Assembly: GCA_012513605.1 (NCBI GenBank)
Contig: JAAZBV010000034.1
Span: 1-64,000, forward strand
Length of the DNA: 64,000 nucleotides
From: Desulfatiglans sp.
Lineage (GTDB): Bacteria; Desulfobacterota; DSM-4660; Desulfatiglandales; HGW-15
Reading direction: 5' to 3'
Position numbers and translations under genes: made by a program. Below, one piece after another: positions 62,183-64,000 of the stretch. Each line of letters opens with the position of its first letter. The first letter of the stretch is position 1. Under the pieces are notes generated by a model. It ran no database searches. It had not been told where the DNA came from and saw only the letters and a list, made by a program, of their open reading frames with translations.

Positions 62183-63685
62183 ATGAGGCTGTCGTATTTA
62201 CTGGAGGCCATAAAAAAGTACAAACTGACTGGGTTTCCTGACCCTGATATTACCGGTCTGAGCTATGATTCAAGAAATATAAAATCAGGAGGGCTTTTTG
62301 TAGCAATAAAGGGCAATGCCCTTGACGGACATCTGTTTATACAAACGGCTATAGATAATGGTGCAAAGGCTGTGCTCGTTGAAAAAGATATCAGCCTGCC
62401 CCATGAGGTTACTGTGGTAAAGGTGTCTGATACAAGGAGGGAATTATCCAGGCTTGCTGAACGATTTTATGGATATCCCTTAAGTGCTATGGATGTTACA
62501 GGTGTTACTGGGACAAGCGGGAAGACAACAGTAACATACATGTTTGAATCAATGCTGTCAGCAGCCGGGAAAAAAACAGGGGTAATAGGCACTGTAAATA
62601 CCAGATTCATGGGCAGGCTAACCCCTTCATCAGTCACCACACCTGAATCCCTTGACCTGATGTGTATTGCAAGAGAAATGGCAAATGAGGGTGTAACCAA
62701 CCTTGTTCTGGAGGCATCATCCCATGCTCTTCATCAGAAGAGGGTAATTGATCTACCTTTCAGGGTTGCAGTCTTTACAAACCTATCAAGGGATCATCTT
62801 GATTATCATGACTCCCTGGACAGCTATTTTAAGGCAAAGAGCGAGCTGTTCAAAAATCTGCCTGTTATGGTGAACGGTAAAAAAAGCTGCGCTGTAATAA
62901 ACATGGATGATCCGCGCGGAAAGGAATTATACGGGTTAACAAAGGCATCTGTTCTCACATACGGCCTGAATGGTGACTGGGATATAAGGGCAGAAAACAT
63001 CAAGGCTGATTTTACCGGGCTAAGCGCAGAACTCATCACTCCAAATGGCAGCGCGGCGATAAAGTCACCCCTGTTAGGTGAAGTGAATATTTATAATATC
63101 CTGGCAGCCTCAGGGGCAGCACTTGCTTCAGGGGTAACCCTAGATGTAATTAAAAAAGGCATAGCCAATCTGGGGAGGGTCCCTGGCAGACTTGAAAGGG
63201 TGCCAAACAGGGCAGGTCTCTCCATAATTGTTGATTACTCCCATAAGCCCGATGCCCTCTCAAAGGTACTGAACAACCTGCGACCTTTTGTAAAGAAAAG
63301 GGTTATCACTGTTTTCGGGTGCGGTGGGGACAGGGACAAAGGCAAGAGATATGATATGGGGCTTATTGCAGGGAAAAACAGCGAGGTTGTAATTATAACC
63401 TCTGATAACCCAAGGACAGAAGTTCCAGAAATCATAATAAGCCAGATAGAAAAGGGCGTTCTTGACTCAGGTATGAAAAGGGCGAATGGAAATCAACCGG
63501 AAAATAATACCTACCTGATCGAAGCGGATCGTAGTTTAGCCATTAATAGGGCTGTGTCCATTGCAGATATAGATGATATCATCCTTATCGCGGGGAAGGG
63601 TCATGAGGATTACCAGATAACAGGGCAAACAAAAAGGCATTTTGACGACAGGGAAGAGGCCTTAAAGGCGGTGGATGCCCTATGA
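62183..63685 (+). CDS. murE: UDP-MurNAc-tripeptide ligase MurE
   Basis: This 500-residue Mur ligase carries the ATP loop TGVTGTSGKTTVTYMFE (about residues 107-123), EASSHALHQKR, NLSRDHLDYH and, at D408-N-P-R411, the motif that selects meso-diaminopimelate. The cell wall therefore is of the DAP type, as expected of a Gram-negative. Its stop overlaps the murF start (ATGA). Confidence 0.96.
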   Translation: MRLSYLLEAIKKYKLTGFPDPDITGLSYDSRNIKSGGLFVAIKGNALDGHLFIQTAIDNGAKAVLVEKDISLPHEVTVVKVSDTRRELSRLAERFYGYPLSAMDVTGVTGTSGKTTVTYMFESMLSAAGKKTGVIGTVNTRFMGRLTPSSVTTPESLDLMCIAREMANEGVTNLVLEASSHALHQKRVIDLPFRVAVFTNLSRDHLDYHDSLDSYFKAKSELFKNLPVMVNGKKSCAVINMDDPRGKELYGLTKASVLTYGLNGDWDIRAENIKADFTGLSAELITPNGSAAIKSPLLGEVNIYNILAASGAALASGVTLDVIKKGIANLGRVPGRLERVPNRAGLSIIVDYSHKPDALSKVLNNLRPFVKKRVITVFGCGGDRDKGKRYDMGLIAGKNSEVVIITSDNPRTEVPEIIISQIEKGVLDSGMKRANGNQPENNTYLIEADRSLAINRAVSIADIDDIILIAGKGHEDYQITGQTKRHFDDREEALKAVDAL

Positions 63686-64000
63686 CTGCAATATATAAAG
63701 AGTTGAAACTCAAGGAATTTATGGCCCCGGTAAATGGGGACATTATGAGCGGAAATCCTGATTTAGTAATTACAGGAGTAAGCACTGATACAAGGGAGAT
63801 AAAAAAAGGAGAGCTTTTTATAGCGCTAACGGGTGATAATTTTGATGGCCATAAATTTCTCGCTGAGGCAGTTGAAAAAGGCGCAGTGTGCGTTGTTGTT
63901 GATGATGAGAAAAAGCTCCCGAAGGATTTGCAGGCCGCTGTCATCAAAGTAAGGGATACGCTTGCAGCCCTCGGGGATTTTGCCGGGTTTATCAGGCGCA
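63682..64000 (+). CDS. murF: UDP-MurNAc-pentapeptide synthetase MurF (partial)
   Basis: Only the first 106 residues are inside the window. The N-terminal Mur ligase domain shows ITGVSTDTREIKKGELFIAL and GDNFDGHKFLAEAVEKGAV, as in MurF. It overlaps murE by 4 nt and should add D-Ala-D-Ala next. The gene continues beyond base 64000, so no stop is seen. Confidence 0.93.
   Translation, partial: MTAIYKELKLKEFMAPVNGDIMSGNPDLVITGVSTDTREIKKGELFIALTGDNFDGHKFLAEAVEKGAVCVVVDDEKKLPKDLQAAVIKVRDTLAALGDFAGFIRR

Noticed and set aside
1-64000. CRISPR arrays, tRNA and rRNA genes
   Set aside because: No regular repeat-spacer array, no cloverleaf with a CCA-ready acceptor stem, and no rRNA signature was recognised by eye. 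A dedicated tRNA scan would settle the small cases.

Overview
The window reads as chromosomal DNA of an anaerobic, Gram-negative bacterium, most likely a member of the Desulfobacterota (former Deltaproteobacteria). This placement is inferred from gene content, not from a marker tree. The pointers are two AOR-family tungsten oxidoreductases, a TRAP transporter, an FAD/Fe-S 2-hydroxyacid oxidase fusion, a UGA-containing (selenocysteine) gene, hybrid histidine kinases, a PEP-CTERM protein, an outer-membrane porin, lipoproteins, methanofuran-type cofactor genes and a canonical division/cell-wall (dcw) cluster. Intergenic DNA is rich in short dispersed repeats and relics of dead genes.

Layout. 0-2.4 kb: a mazEF toxin-antitoxin pair followed by a truncated second mazE, a gene split by an in-frame stop, and a flavin-binding protein. 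2.5-11.8 kb: a probable catabolic island with a TRAP transporter (DctPQM), three adjacent genes carrying five copies of one cupin domain, an EthD-like protein, an Lrp/AsnC regulator, an AOR and, convergent, a LUD protein. 12-19.5 kb: an LpoB/COG3014 lipoprotein pair, a membrane-anchored protein, a PEP-CTERM protein, a repeat-filled spacer, a secreted protein, an orphan antitoxin and a CobW-like GTPase with a small partner. 19.7-26.5 kb: an SDR dehydrogenase, the FAD/Fe-S oxidase, a porin and a chemoreceptor. 26.5-28.3 kb: relics only (prolyl-tRNA synthetase fragment, secreted-protein fragments, group II intron 3' end). 28.3-39.4 kb: lipoprotein, MFS transporter, inositol-phosphatase family protein, then three hybrid histidine kinases around a FIST protein. 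39.4-44.7 kb: a MATE exporter and, divergent to it, the highlight of the window: a gene interrupted by one in-frame UGA, reading U-W-G-C, with a SECIS-like hairpin, followed directly by a second AOR. 45-48.8 kb: a GmrSD-like DUF262/DUF1524 defence protein, VapBC and a cyclase relic. 48.8-57.5 kb: a PEGA lipoprotein, a CBS protein, the MfnE/MfnF pair, a GH3 glycosidase and a DUF2333 pair. 58.3-64 kb: mraZ-rsmH-ftsL-ftsI-murE-murF, with a promoter and AAAGTG boxes expected to bind MraZ; murF runs off the end.

How the parts may work together: the 2.5-11 kb genes look like import of an organic acid, processing by cupin/EthD-type proteins and aldehyde or acyl redox chemistry by the AOR. The 40.9-44.7 kb pair couples an exported UGSC-type selenoprotein to a second AOR. 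The substrates of both cannot be read from sequence alone.
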